Assembly (NCBI GenBank): GCA_014155875.1
Contig: JACEFZ010021689.1
Location: forward strand, 62,001 to 126,000
Source of the DNA: Cepaea nemoralis
Lineage: Eukaryota; Mollusca; Gastropoda; Stylommatophora; Helicidae
Direction: 5' to 3'
Length of the DNA stretch: 64,000 nt
The position numbers and the translations under genes are program-made. Below, in pieces: positions 9,280 through 20,170 of this stretch (its first letter is position 1; each line of letters begins with the position of its first letter). The notes under the pieces are model-generated. The model saw nothing but the letters and a program-made list of their open reading frames with translations, had not been told where the DNA came from and made no database searches.

Positions 9280-12200
9280 ATGATGTCACAAATCAAAATT
9301 AATCGATATGGTGCTAATCCCGTGAAGTCCCATCAGGCGGTGATAGTGCCGGGCCCCCTGCCTCGAGGGGGTCCACCCATGACTACTGGTGGTCACCTTC
9401 CCCTGTGCTGTGGAGTCAAGGCACAGAGGAGTAGGTTAAGAGCTATTGACCAAATACCCCGGACACTCAACATACTACAGTGGAATGCCGAAGGAGTTTA
9501 CAAGAAGAAAGACTCCCTAACACAGCGTCTTCATAAAGATAGAATAGATGTGGCATGCATTCAAGAGACACACCTCAACGCCAATCACAAATTCTCAGTC
9601 AGAGGATATCAGGCCACACGTTTCGACCGCGAAGGACACAAAGGAGGAGTTCTAATACTTACACGAAATACAATACCTTGCAGCGAAGTATCTGTGATCT
9701 CTGACAACCAAACGGAAATTATAGGTGTTGATATAATGATAAAGGACGTGAAAATAAGAATCTACAATCTGTATAGCCCAGCAGATAAGGACCTTACACT
9801 CTCAAACATGAAAATAACTGACACAAACTGCATTATTGTCGGAGACTTTAATAGCCGTTCAGAAAGATGGGGATACCCAGATACTGACAAAAGAGGAGAT
9901 GAATTGGAGGACTGGGAAATAGACTCAAATCTCCATCTACTCAACAAAGCGGATGACACACCGAGCTTCTACTCCAGAAGATGGCTTACCACTTCTACTC
10001 CAGACTTAGCTTTCTGCACAGGAGACATCCTCCACAAAATCGATCGCCATGTGCTGGACCAATTAGCAGGTAGTGACCACAGACCAATCAAGCTTGAAAT
10101 GAATATGGAGTATGTTCCACAGGAGCAAAAGCCCTTGCCCCGCTGGAATTACAAACGAGCAGATTGGGACAGATTTGCCATACTAACAGACAAATATTGT
10201 GAAAACATAAATACACGATATGGCAACATAAAGCAAATGGTGGAAAGTCTAAACAGAGCGATAATACAGGCAGCCACTGAGTCCATTCCAAGAGGAGCGA
10301 GGAAAAATTACAAACCATACTGGACTGAAGAACTACAAAGTTTGGAGGACAAAGTTGAAGATGCCAGGAAGACAGCAGAGAGAGAACAAACAATTGAAGC
10401 AAACATCTCTCTCAAAGCCATCTCAGCAAAATATAAAAGAACAGTAAATCAAACAACAAGAGATTGTTGGAGGGAAAAAACAGAAAACCTGAATTTTGAC
10501 AGGGATGGAAACAAACTATGGAAACTAGTGAAAGCCATGAACAATGAAGGACCTAGAAACAAACAAATAACAATTAAACAAGGAAATGCCTTGCTTACAG
10601 GCAAAAAGGCTGCAAATGCACTAATGGAACACTATGCAAATGCAAACCACATTGATATTACAACCGAACAGAAGAAAGCAATCAAAGACAAACAGATACA
10701 TCATAGAAATACAGAGACAGCAGCAGAATATATGATGGCAAATCTAACAATGGAAGAAATGGAACAGGCAATGAATACCCTAAAAAAGAAGAAATCACCA
10801 GGAAAGGATGGAATCACAAATGAAATGCTAATAGGACTAGGCACCAAGGCAAAGAAGAAACTACTAGCAGTCCTAAATAACAGCTGGAAGAGAGGAATAG
10901 TCCCACAGGCATGGAAGGAAGCTATACTAATACCAGTCCCAAAGAAAGGAAAAGACCTGGAAGAACCAAATGGCTATCGACCTATCAGTCTACTTAGCTG
11001 TGTAGGAAAATTAATGGAACGCATTATCAATGGCAGGCTAACATGGCATCTGGAAGAAAACAAACTCTTAACACCACACCAAGCAGGATTCAGAAAATAC
11101 AGATCCACTGAAGATCAAATAACCTATATAGCTCAGGAAATAGAGGATGCCTTCCAAGAGAAAAAGCACACACTAGCAGTCTGGATAGATTTAGAAAAAG
11201 CATTTGATAAAGTATGGAAGGAAGGACTGAAAGTAAAACTGCAAAACATGCATGTTTGTGGAAAAATGTATAAATGGATCAGCCACTACCTTGAGAACAG
11301 AACTGCCAGGACAAAAGTACAAGGACAAACAAGCAAAATGATGCTGCTGGAGCAAGGTGTCCCCCAAGGAGGAGTTCTTTCACCAACATTATTCCTAGCA
11401 TATATAAATGACATCACAGAAAATTTTCCAGCCAGAGTACACACATCCTCCTTTGCAGATGACCTAGCCATATGGACATCTGAAGAATATATTAGTACAG
11501 CTAACAGCAGAATACAGCAAGCCTTATTAGCGCTAGAGGACTGGTCAAAATCATGGCTAGTGAAGATAAGTGAGGAGAAAACAACATGCACAGTGTTCTC
11601 CCTCTCAAATAAAACTCAGCAACCTAAGCTGGTATTGAATGGAAAAATATTGCGCCATGAAGAAAATCCAAACTATCTAGGAGTCACCTTTGATCGTCGC
11701 CTGACATGGAAGACACAGGTTGAGAAAAATCGAACAAGAGCAAGGCAGAGAATGGCAATCATGAAAAAGCTTGCTGGTACAACGTGGGGAGCAGATGAGA
11801 AAGTTCTCAAGAAGTTATATACTGGACGGGTGAGGCCAGTACTGGAATATGGCATTGCAGCTTGGGCAACAGCAGCTAAGTCAAACTTTAACAAAATAAG
11901 TAGAGTCCAAAACCAAGGAATGCGAATCATAACTGGAAGCCTGAAGACAACGCCTATTAATGAACTAGAAAAGATCACTTGTTTACAACCAATGCAGGAT
12001 AGAAGAGATAGCAGAGCCCAGCAACAAGCAGAAAAATTTAGAAGATTGACAGACCACCCTATGTACAACAGATTTAATGGTTTTGGAAAGGGAAGACTGA
12101 AGCGTAGCAACTTTGTAGAAACTGCAAAACGAAGGATTAGGGCAGATCCTATACTTAACATATCAACAGTCAAGCCCATACACAATGCACACAACTTCCC

Positions 12201-13131
12201 AGCTTGGAGACAGCAGCAACTGCCTGAGATGATAGAAAACATTCCTGGTATTGAGAAAAAGAACACTCAGCATGAAACCGAAAGAAGAGAAATAACCCTA
12301 AACTACATAAAAGAACATTACCCAAGCAGGAATTGGACCCATGCATATACAGATGGATCAGCCAAAAATTCAATAGAGAATGGAGGAGGAGGAATTCTCC
12401 TAAATTTAAAAAATGGAGTGAAAAAAACACATTCAATGGCAACTGGAAAATTTTCAAGTAACTTCAAAGCGGAGGTAGAGGCTTTGAAAACTGCAGCAGA
12501 AATGCTCCTGATGGAGGAAAATAAAGAGAAGCAAATAGCTATCTTCACAGATGCAAAGTCAGCTGTCTCAATACTCAAGAGCAATAACAGCACAGAACTA
12601 ACTGACCTAAGAGCAGCACTCCATGGTCTATGCCAGAAATCCAAAAAAGTTGTAATACAGTGGATCCCATCACATTGCAGTATACCTGGAAACGAAGAGG
12701 CTGACAGACTGGCAAAAGAGGGCGGACGACTACCACAGCCTGACATAGACATAACCTATAATGAGGCAAAGAGGTTGATAAAAAGCACTTATAGAACCAA
12801 ATGGGAATCTGAGCATCCAGGCCATCAGAAGGATGATGCATATTACAAACTCGACCGAAGAGAACAAGTAGCAATCTTCAGACTCCGCACAGGACATAAC
12901 AGGCTGAAATACCACTTGTTCAATAAACTAAAGATAGGAGATACTGATGAATGTAATTGTAGAACTGGAAAAATGACAGCAAAACATTTGCTGCAGGATT
13001 GCCCAACGTATGCAGAACAGAGAAAGATATTTTGGCCCACACCTGCTTCATTTGAGGACAAGCTCTATGGAGATATCAACAAGCTCAAGTTGACCGCAGC
13101 TTACTTTAACTACATACAGGTTGACATTTAA
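9280..13131 (+). CDS. Non-LTR retrotransposon polyprotein (EN-RT-RNase H-zinc knuckle)
   Basis: An intact 1283-residue protein. Its N-terminal ~60 residues are unassigned. An AP-endonuclease domain (about 62-275) shows LQWNAEG (N69), QETHL (E96), VGDFNSR (D189), TPDLAF (D242) and GSDHRPI (H267). The reverse transcriptase (about 500-800) shows KSPGKDGI, GYRPISLL, WIDLEKAFDK (D637), GVPQGGVLSP and FADD (D727-D728). RNase H (about 1018-1150) has TDGS (D1025), AEVE (E1065), FTDAKSA (D1091) and SHCSIPGNEEAD (H1132, D1142). The C-terminal knuckle is C1225-x-C1227...H1236-x4-C1241. The enzyme would nick target DNA and prime cDNA synthesis from it. The start is the tandem ATG at 9280. No separate gag-like ORF1 is seen, which fits Ingi/Vingi-type elements. 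Confidence 0.93.
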   Translation: MMSQIKINRYGANPVKSHQAVIVPGPLPRGGPPMTTGGHLPLCCGVKAQRSRLRAIDQIPRTLNILQWNAEGVYKKKDSLTQRLHKDRIDVACIQETHLNANHKFSVRGYQATRFDREGHKGGVLILTRNTIPCSEVSVISDNQTEIIGVDIMIKDVKIRIYNLYSPADKDLTLSNMKITDTNCIIVGDFNSRSERWGYPDTDKRGDELEDWEIDSNLHLLNKADDTPSFYSRRWLTTSTPDLAFCTGDILHKIDRHVLDQLAGSDHRPIKLEMNMEYVPQEQKPLPRWNYKRADWDRFAILTDKYCENINTRYGNIKQMVESLNRAIIQAATESIPRGARKNYKPYWTEELQSLEDKVEDARKTAEREQTIEANISLKAISAKYKRTVNQTTRDCWREKTENLNFDRDGNKLWKLVKAMNNEGPRNKQITIKQGNALLTGKKAANALMEHYANANHIDITTEQKKAIKDKQIHHRNTETAAEYMMANLTMEEMEQAMNTLKKKKSPGKDGITNEMLIGLGTKAKKKLLAVLNNSWKRGIVPQAWKEAILIPVPKKGKDLEEPNGYRPISLLSCVGKLMERIINGRLTWHLEENKLLTPHQAGFRKYRSTEDQITYIAQEIEDAFQEKKHTLAVWIDLEKAFDKVWKEGLKVKLQNMHVCGKMYKWISHYLENRTARTKVQGQTSKMMLLEQGVPQGGVLSPTLFLAYINDITENFPARVHTSSFADDLAIWTSEEYISTANSRIQQALLALEDWSKSWLVKISEEKTTCTVFSLSNKTQQPKLVLNGKILRHEENPNYLGVTFDRRLTWKTQVEKNRTRARQRMAIMKKLAGTTWGADEKVLKKLYTGRVRPVLEYGIAAWATAAKSNFNKISRVQNQGMRIITGSLKTTPINELEKITCLQPMQDRRDSRAQQQAEKFRRLTDHPMYNRFNGFGKGRLKRSNFVETAKRRIRADPILNISTVKPIHNAHNFPAWRQQQLPEMIENIPGIEKKNTQHETERREITLNYIKEHYPSRNWTHAYTDGSAKNSIENGGGGILLNLKNGVKKTHSMATGKFSSNFKAEVEALKTAAEMLLMEENKEKQIAIFTDAKSAVSILKSNNSTELTDLRAALHGLCQKSKKVVIQWIPSHCSIPGNEEADRLAKEGGRLPQPDIDITYNEAKRLIKSTYRTKWESEHPGHQKDDAYYKLDRREQVAIFRLRTGHNRLKYHLFNKLKIGDTDECNCRTGKMTAKHLLQDCPTYAEQRKIFWPTPASFEDKLYGDINKLKLTAAYFNYIQVDI

Positions 13132-13881
13132 AGGTGCATGAAGACCCAGAGGCATGAAATGGAATATTGCTTGGATAGCAAATCCATTATGTGGAAAGTC
13201 CAAATCGAAAGCTCGCTGTGTGGGCTTCATAAAAGGTGGAAAAGTGTCCTAGTGGCACGAAATGGAATATTGCTTGATAGCAAATCCATTACGTGGAAAG
13301 TCCGAATCAAAAGCCCATTGTGTGGGCTTCATAAAAGGTGGAAAAGTGTCCTAGTTGAATGAAATGGAATATTGCTTGGATAGCAAATCCATTACGTGGA
13401 AAGTCCGAATCGAAAGCTCACTGTGTGGATGTCATCTGCAGACTGCATACTTCTGGTTTCCGGAAGAACAGCCTATGGTGAACGGAAGGCCCAATATACG
13501 GAAGTGAGGCTAAGCAGCCATGTGCAGGACGTGACGATTCCTTGGGTGAGCCCAGTACCAGAGCGCTATGTATCGGCTCTGCAAGTATGGAAGCCTCCTT
13601 GGATGGCGGGGAATGCCCATGGTCTGCCCCTGCCTTCCCTTGAGGGCTGACCAGGATCTTTGGCTGTTCTATATGGACCAGCTGGGATGGGGGATAACAC
13701 CACAACAGTGAGAGTCAAACGTCCTAAGAAACCCCCGGGAAGGTTAACCCGGTCAACAAATGCCCGCAGAAGTCGGATGTGTCGGCCTAACGGCGCAAGA
13801 ACGCAGCTCTGCTGTAAACAGGCACAACGCAATCACATCCGAAAAAAAAACTCCGGATGAACGAAGAAGAAGAAGAAGAAG

Positions 13882-14850
13882 ACCCTTTCCCAAAAAACAT
13901 TGGGGTTGAAAAAAGGGGGATGGGGCCCATGGCCCCTACTCTTCAATCTGGCTCTAGAGAAAGTTTAAAAGGGTAAAGGGGAAAGGGGACTTGGAAAGGG
14001 AAAATCCAAGCTGCTTGGTTATGCAGATGATATAGATATTTGGGGAAAAAGAACAAAGACATTGGGAAAAATTTACCTTTACTTATTAAAGGGGAAAAAG
14101 CCCAAAAGATGGGGCTGGTTTTTCAACTAAAATAGACAAAAATGGTAAATTTTAAGAGAAGGAATGACTAAAAACCCCTGGCCAATACAAATAGATAAAT
14201 GACCATTAAAAGAACGGAAACATTTCAATACCTGGGTTTCAATCTTTTAAATGCTCCAACATCATAAGGGAAGAAATGCAAAATGGAAACAAATTTTGGA
14301 AATAAGAATACTATGCACTAAACATCTTTCTAAAATCAAAGGCGCTATCTTTTAATACCAAATCACAATATAAAAACACTGACCCGACCAGTTTGCTGTA
14401 TGGCTCTGAAACCTGGGGTACAAAAGAAAGGAGACCCAAGCCTTGCTACAAACCTTTGAGAACAAGTTTTTTTAAAACGCATCTTGGACCCCCCAGGGAA
14501 AAAAAAAGTGCAGGTTGGGAAAAAAAGAAGTAACCAAAAACTTTATGATCTGTTTAATTCCCCCCAATCACTGGTTTCATGAAAAGGGTAATAGACTACA
14601 ATGGCTGGGGGATTTAGAAAAAAATGGAAGATAATAGGGAAAAAAACTCGCTTTTCATCATGAAATAAATGACCGTAACCCCGAGGTAAACCCCAAAAAG
14701 ACGTGGAGAGATAATATATACACAGACCTACAAGCACTTGGAATCAAAGACTGCAAAGAAGGTCAACCAGAGAAACGAAATGGGGAAAGGATTGTATCTG
14801 CAGCAAAAAACCTCAAAAAGGGTCGGAACGCTGAAGAAGAAAAAGGTTTT
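13882..14850 (+). pseudogene. Decayed RTE-like LINE, 3' part of the RT domain
   Basis: Continues the relic interrupted at 8888. Broken peptides include a YADDIDIWG-like catalytic box near 14020-14040, ETFQYLG near 14220, a TLTRPV..YGSETW-like segment near 14380-14415, and LYDLFNSPQSL near 14540, in the order expected for an RTE-like reverse transcriptase. Frames are lost by many homopolymer expansions, as in the left part. Confidence 0.65.
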
Positions 14851-15229
14851 TTCTTGTCCTATTCTGCACTTTATCTTTAAAGGTTTATAGAATGCTGAAC
14901 ATTCATTTGGCCCGCCATGATGATAAACTAAAAATTTTGAAAAACAAAACTAACTTATCACACATATGAAAAAAGGTAGTCATCATTTTTTTTTGGGCCC
15001 TTATGAAAAACTAAAAATAGAACATATTGGGACAAATTTGAAAGAATTGTGGAAAAAGAGAAAAAGGAAGGAAGCAAAATAAAGTTCCCTTGGGCAGCTT
15101 TGTTCTATGCCAGGGAAAATCAGCATTTCTGACTGTTACATCTTTTTGAGATCCTAAAAAGTGGAGAAGCCAGTTCGTGATCCCCCTTTTTAAAAAACAG
15201 CTGTGCGTGATTTGGCAGCAGACTGCGTT

Positions 15230-15375
15230 TTCGCTGGTTTTTTTTAAAGAAATGGCATGGGTGCCGGTCGTTCAGAAAGCAATGGCAAACTACTGAGCGT
15301 AAAATTTCCAAAACTCAACAAAGGCAAAAAAAGCTGGTGTTGACTTTCAAACGCCCTTTTAAAGGGTATGCAACT
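15230..15375 (+). repeat. Dispersed SINE-like repeat (family B)
   Basis: Contains GTCGTTCAGAAAGCAATGGC and AAACTACTGAGCGTAAA, then GTTGACT...AAAGG-ATGCAACTAACTT. This matches 58785-58910 and 32075-32210 closely in order. It is non-coding. Confidence 0.55.
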
Positions 15376-15404
15376 AACTTTTAAAAAGTGGGACGCATGT
15401 CGCC

Positions 15405-15660
15405 CCATGTGTCGGGCACGGCACTTATGATGATAGTCTAAATTGAAGTTTATTGTGACGTATATCACCATGTGTCATCAGGGGACTTTATGATGATAGT
15501 AAAAAAAATTTAAAATTTATTGTGACGTATGATTGCCCATGTGTCATCACGTCACTTGATTTGATAGTCTAAAATTAAAATTTATTGTGACGTATGATCG
15601 CCCATGTGTCCTCACGGGACTTGATGATGATAGTCTAAAATTGAAATTTATTTCCAAAAT
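15405..15660 (+). repeat. Minisatellite, ~65-bp unit, about four copies
   Basis: Units share GATGATAGTCTAAAATTGAA, TTTATTGTGACGTATGAT and CCCATGTGTCATCA. Four imperfect units are visible and the last is truncated near 15650. No other feature overlaps it. Confidence 0.7.
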
Positions 15661-15954
15661 TTTTAAGTTTAACGCTTTTTTCCAAGATCTTGTTAAAAAC
15701 AACAGGGATATAAGCGGTAATGTTCACCACCTAGCACTGGATTGACAATAACTATTAATAATCTGTAGAACACTTGTTGAGAAATCAGCCTTGTCAATTG
15801 TGTTTCCCATATTTTACGCAGAATGCTGCGTTACAGCAGTAAGTAAATTCTGCAATTGCACTGCGGACGCAATCTATGTAAATTTCCGTGCTGTCAACAA
15901 AATATTATAATTTTCCCTCCAGCCACCTCAAGATGTTTGATGTTTCTGAGTAAT

Positions 15955-16250
15955 TGCATTTTTTTTAGCTCGCTTGCTTTAACTCAAGCTAGTCCATCAA
16001 GTGTTACTACTTCCTGTGCTCTGGACCGATTTTTGCGAGTGGATTACCAATGTCCCTCGCCATCAGGCGAACTCACTCTGACTTCAGAAACACTTGTAAT
16101 TTATGTCCCCAAGTCAGGACGAGCAGTCAGAATTTTTGCCTAACTGACTGGGGTGGGGTGAACCCTTTATCTTAGGATCAGCACACTGGATGTTTAAACT
16201 GTGCGCTCTTATCCATTTGGCCATGCTAACTTCAGTGCTGAGTATTGTCT
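15955..16250 (-). repeat. tRNA-derived SINE (family A)
   Basis: On the minus strand the head reads GCATGGCCAAATGGATAAG (box A-like) and, about 50 bases on, AAGGGTTCACCCC (box B-like), as in a tRNA-derived pol III promoter. The body includes a conserved segment around CGCCATCAGGCGAACTCACT and ends near GCTCGCTTGCTTTAACTCAAGC. The same family is seen at 24600-24740, 33550-33840 and 58020-58270. Confidence 0.7.
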
Positions 16251-16479
16251 TGAGAAAGACTCCTCAAAATAATGGCACTATCGAACCGTAGACAGACAAG
16301 ATAGATGAGCTACATCTACTGAAAATCATAACTGAGAGAATTCAAAACAAAAAGATTATGACAACATCAACACAATTAACATAAAATATGATTACAGAAC
16401 TCAATTCAAAAATACTTTCCGCAAAGCTGGATTGTGTGTGATAAACAATGATTACTATGGCATTAGAAAAAAAGACAAA

Positions 16480-17488
16480 AATGCAATTGGATTGTACAGA
16501 TCTTTTATTAATGTCCTCATTCTGTAAAACCAATTGTCTCTTTTTTCCCCTACACTGTAAACAATGTCTTAATGAATAACTGCAAAACACATGAAAATGT
16601 TACATATGAAGTATAACGAAAAGCAGTGTTACATTACAATTCATAACAAATATGGAACAAATCGGTACTGATACATTTTGCTCTGTATTTCCATTCTGAA
16701 GACTTATTAATTTTACAAATTACAGCTAAAATATGATGTTTCTACCTCTTAGTTCAATTCAAATTAATGAAATCGTACAGGTCTTATACTTTTGCCTTTC
16801 CACCTGATGAAATAAGAATGCTGTCAGAAAACAAGATGGGGCTAAAATGCCAAGCTCAGATAGACAACCAGGTGTTAACTGTGCTTAATTTCTTAAACAA
16901 AATGCAAACTATGTGTGCCTTGATGTAAAAAAAAGCTCATACTTGCCAACATACAAATATGTGACTGGGAAAAAAATAAAATGCAATAAAAGATATGACA
17001 ATGCAAGCAAATTATGGTCATTCCCATATGAATATTAAAGAAAATAGTTGAAAAGTTTTTGAGACGGGTATTTTTAAGCATCTTGCAAGGACAAGGCAGT
17101 TTCCTGTGCTTTTCTGAGCATGTATTGAGTTTGTGTGAATGATGGAGAGACACGAAGAAAAACCTAATGTTGATGAAGTAATACAGTATGGATGAACTCA
17201 AAATGGTTAACTAGAAAAATATGAAATTAATGCACTAAATTATCACCAAAGAACAAGTGAGGAGAAATGTTTAATCAAACACAGACATTCAACTACCAAC
17301 AACAGCAATCATTCCACTAATCTTAAAGGAGCTACGCGAACATGCTTATCCGATGATATATATAGAATCTGGTCAACTCATTGGCGAGTGTTAGACGGAG
17401 AACAACACCTTCACTGACTTGCACAATGTGCGTTATGTTCTAACGGTGTAGTTCATGCAGTACGTCTTCTTTTTACTGTCAACGTTGC
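16480..17488 (-). other. Probable PHB2 3' UTR
   Basis: AT-rich stretch immediately downstream of the PHB2 stop codon with no other gene. An AATAAA hexamer on the minus strand lies at 16504-16509, giving a possible transcript end near 16485 and a 3' UTR of about 1 kb. Other hexamers cannot be excluded. Confidence 0.4.
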
Positions 17489-17602
17489 CTACTTTTTCTT
17501 CTTACTTGCAAGTGTGTCTGCGGCGATATCAAAACTTTCCTCGCCGATGTTCATCATCAGTGAACTAGCGTTCAGGTACATTCTGTTCTGTGACTGTGCA
17601 AT
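17489..17602 (-). CDS. PHB2: PHB2 exon 7 (C-terminus)
   Basis: Encodes residues 264-300, starting IAQSQNRMYL and ending ASKKKK before TAG at 17489-17491. The acceptor is TATTACAG just upstream (17603 onward), and the phase (0) matches exon 6. The segment corresponds to the prohibitin-2 C-terminus (consensus SQNRIYL...). The lysine-rich end is typical. Confidence 0.93.
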   Translation of the reverse strand: MAQSQNRMYLNASSLMMNIGEESFDIAADTLASKKKK

Positions 17603-17639
17603 CTGTAATAAATATGATTATAATTTTTACTTTTTCCAG

Positions 17640-17770
17640 TTTCAACACAGAAGAACAATATGTTTTACGATTTATTATGTTTTGCAGCATCTCATCAGGT
17701 GCATACTGCAGTTATAATAACATATGAAGTGAATAAATGAATGACACTTTAGGCGAAACAATTGAAACAC
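17640..17770 (+). repeat. Relative of the foldback repeat at 62833-63266
   Basis: Shares ACGATTTATT, GCATCTCATCAGGTGCATAC and TGCAG...AACATA with an arm of the long inverted-repeat element in ILKAP intron 4. Only one arm is seen here, in PHB2 intron 6. Confidence 0.45.
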
Positions 17771-18112
17771 ATAATTACAGGTATTGTATGAATGTGCAGC
17801 ATCTGTTATACCCACAGTAACTTCAAATTTAACACGGACTCATCTGTTTTCCAACAATTGGATGGTACCTCCTAATAGCTAACACCTCTCTATATTTGAG
17901 CAAGTGTTTATTTGTTGGGGGAAGCCCCAAAAAGAGAACCTTAACCAATACAGTTCGTGGCGACTGCACTAGCCAAGCGGCCTTAATTCCTCAGGCTCAA
18001 GACCCCCCCCCCCCTTAAACAATTTATAGTTTGTCGAATACGGTATATGGATAGATTTTTCTTTAGTGTTCACGTTTGTTCACTTTACAATTACTAATTA
18101 AACAGTAACAAC

Positions 18113-18255
18113 CCGGGAAGGTTAACCTGGTCAACAAATGTCCGCAGAAGTCGGATGTGTCTGCCTAACGGCGCAAGAACACAGCTCTGCTGTAAAAAGG
18201 CACAAGGCAATCATATCCGGAAAAAAAAACTCCGGATGAACGCAGCAGAAGAGAA
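18113..18255 (+). mobile_element. Tail-only LINE/SINE copy
   Basis: Begins at CCCGGGAAGGTTAACC and runs to the ATCCGG...CCGGAT hairpin and a GAAG-rich tail. It equals the last ~140 bp of the Ingi-like LINE. An AAACAGT duplication is seen on both sides (before 18110 and after 18258). It lies in PHB2 intron 6. Confidence 0.75.
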
Positions 18256-18379
18256 GAAACAGTTAAAAAACAAAATGGACACACACTTTAGCAAGTCTAC
18301 TAATAACAATTTTTGCCTACCAAGACAGCCCAGCCCAGGGTCAATCCTCACAGTGGCAGGATATATTTATAAATACATG

Positions 18380-18560
18380 TCCCAACTGCAGTGGCATAGT
18401 GGTTAGTTCACTGGCCTGCCAAGGCTAGTGGTCTGGGTTCAATCCCCAGCAGAGATGAGATTATTTCTCCTGACCAACTACAACTCTGGAATCGACTCAG
18501 CCGCACAAAAAATGGTTACCAGAGCACATGTGGACTCGCTGGTATTAGGTCTAGGTTGGT
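18380..18560 (+). repeat. tRNA-derived SINE
   Basis: TGGCATAGTGGTTAGTTCAC (box A-like, from about 18393) and TCTGGGTTCAATCCCCAG (box B-like, about 18432-18449) have tRNA-like spacing, followed by an unrelated body. It is too diverged in the acceptor stem to call as a tRNA gene. Confidence 0.7.
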
Positions 18561-18599
18561 AATGTTACAACTCACATCACGGAGCATGTTTAGTAAAGT

Positions 18600-19025
18600 G
18601 GGGAAATGAATGTTTCGTGTAGAATGGCTTGCCTCACTTCAGAAGTCACAGATTGTGAGAACTGTATGGATGTTCTGCCCTGGTAATGCGGGAGAATGAA
18701 CAGGCTGATAGGTTGGCAGGGAATGCACCTCTCGGGGGTAGATTACCTATGGACAAGGAAGGTGGTCAGGTACCTGTGGAACCTGGTGGAGAAAGTGGTG
18801 GAACAGACTAAGAACCTGTATATGGAGAATGATATGGCAGGAAACCGGTAGGGGTTCAGGACAAACCTCAAAATGAGAGGAAAGACCAGGAGAATTTTCA
18901 GTCAGATGGCAGTTGGTACGATTAGCAGGATGACTCTTTGCTGGCTATTGAACGAGGGGATGGAGTGCATGTGGGAATGTCCTGAGTGCAGTGATGTCGG
19001 TTCTTAGCTCAACTCAACCGCTACA
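18600..19025 (+). pseudogene. 3' end of an RNase H-bearing LINE (second family)
   Basis: Broken coding remnants include GNAGE-NEQADRLAGNAP, the end of RNase H, then a RNA-recognition-like tail ending TGTGGGAATGTCCTGAGTGC AGTGATGTCGGTTCTTAGCT and a short (CTCAA)n run. The same 3' end is at 42340-42560, 22030-22140, 40830-40900 and 61060-61150, so it is a second LINE family of its own. Confidence 0.65.
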
Positions 19026-19589
19026 GGTTTGAGATATTTCATTGTCAACCAACTATAGTTCAATGTTCAGGAAAATGCATGGTGGTATGTGTATAGGACT
19101 CATATTCCACAAATAGTGGAGGCCTCTCGATCCGTTTCCATCATGTCTAAATGCTAAATCTGTTCTTGAGACTGTCATCTTGGAATATTGTTCCGTGGCC
19201 AAATCATCAAATTCCCAATTGTTTAATATAATCTAACACTGGTACTGCCCCTGCATGCTTTCTAATATCACTTCCAATCTTTTCTTGTTACATTAGATAT
19301 TCGTTATAAATATTTAATGTCTTGTATTTCAACTGCTCTGTCTTCATGTGTTGTTAGTGTCATGTTAGTAGAAAGGCTGTTGATCTGCACATTTTCCCAA
19401 ATACTTGTTTACTAAGCAGCATTTGTTCAATAATTCACGTGCTTTGTTGCATGTATGATCGATTTCTGCTGACTGTCTTCCAATGATTGATATCGTCTTC
19501 CTCTGAGCTTTATTCCCCAATTGGAGCATTTTCCATCAACAAACTCATGTCATGCCATCCTATCTTCCACCATCTCCTGCTGTTCCCAG

Positions 19590-19760
19590 TATGCCCCCCC
19601 CCCCCCCCCCCCCCACCATATTATTCATGTCTCTACTTCTTTCGTCTATGTGTTTTAGGTTTCCTTCCATTTTGTTTGCCCTATGTTTTCCACAACAAGG
19701 ACTTTCTAGTTACACTTTTATCAGGCGTTCTCAAAGTGTGCCTTATCCAGTGCAGTGTCT
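19590..19760 (-). pseudogene. RTE-like LINE C-terminal scrap beside a poly-C run
   Basis: A C homopolymer (about 19590-19613) is followed by minus-strand codons resembling the (R)GRPK tail of RTE-like RT, parallel to 6590-6650. It is too short and mutated for a firm family call. Confidence 0.35.
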
Positions 19761-19984
19761 TTAACTCACTTCTTCATTTCCTGGAATCTTTTTAGTTCTG
19801 TACCTAAGCTCTACAGTAGTGATCTGTTTTGCAATTTTAGTCCTATTCACTGAAGGCAGGAGTTAATAAATGTTTATTTTTTCTGGGACGATATCAAGGT
19901 CTCCAATGACAGTGTATTTCATTTGTTATTCAACTGTCGTTAAGGGGGATAGATTAAGTCAGCTGCATTGGAACAACAACTTAC

Positions 19985-20170
19985 TGTTCTAGCAATGTTC
20001 TGGGCGGCGCGAATCTTCCTCAGCTTGAGGTAGCCAGGATTGGCACTCATTGCTTCACCGATGATCCGAGCAGCTTCGGCCTCACCCTCGGCTTGGACCA
20101 CCTTCTGCTGTTTCTCCTGGATGGCCTTCTCTACGATGAACTGAGCCCTCTGTGCATCCTGCTGGGCAAC
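19985..20170 (-). CDS. PHB2: PHB2 exon 6
   Basis: 186 nt encode residues 202-263, from [16 protein letters not shown] through [17 protein letters not shown] to [14 protein letters not shown]. The acceptor is GCAATAG (20171-20177) and the donor GTAAGT (19979-19984). The charged, alanine-rich sequence is the prohibitin coiled-coil region used in ring assembly. No indels are seen. Confidence 0.96.

Larger units (their letters stand above)
8889..13881 (+). mobile_element. Full-length Ingi/I-like LINE, copy 2 (intact ORF)
   Basis: Complete LINE of about 4.99 kb, longer than copies 1 and 3 because a 118-bp stretch of its 5' UTR is tandemly duplicated (9038-9155 and 9156-9270). It has a 5' ribozyme-like fold, a single intact ORF (9280-13131), a 3' UTR with tandem repeats, a terminal hairpin and a (GAA)n tail. 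The target-site duplication is about 10-12 bp (ACCCTTTTTCCC at 8878-8889, ACCCTTTCCC at 13882-13891). It is inserted within the RT region of an RTE-like relic. The intact ORF and near identity to the other copies suggest recent activity. Confidence 0.92.

Noticed and set aside
18390..18455. Functional tRNA genes at SINE heads (also 16160-16240 and 63780-63850)
   Set aside because: A and B box-like motifs are present, but acceptor and anticodon stems do not pair well and each head is attached to a repeated SINE body.
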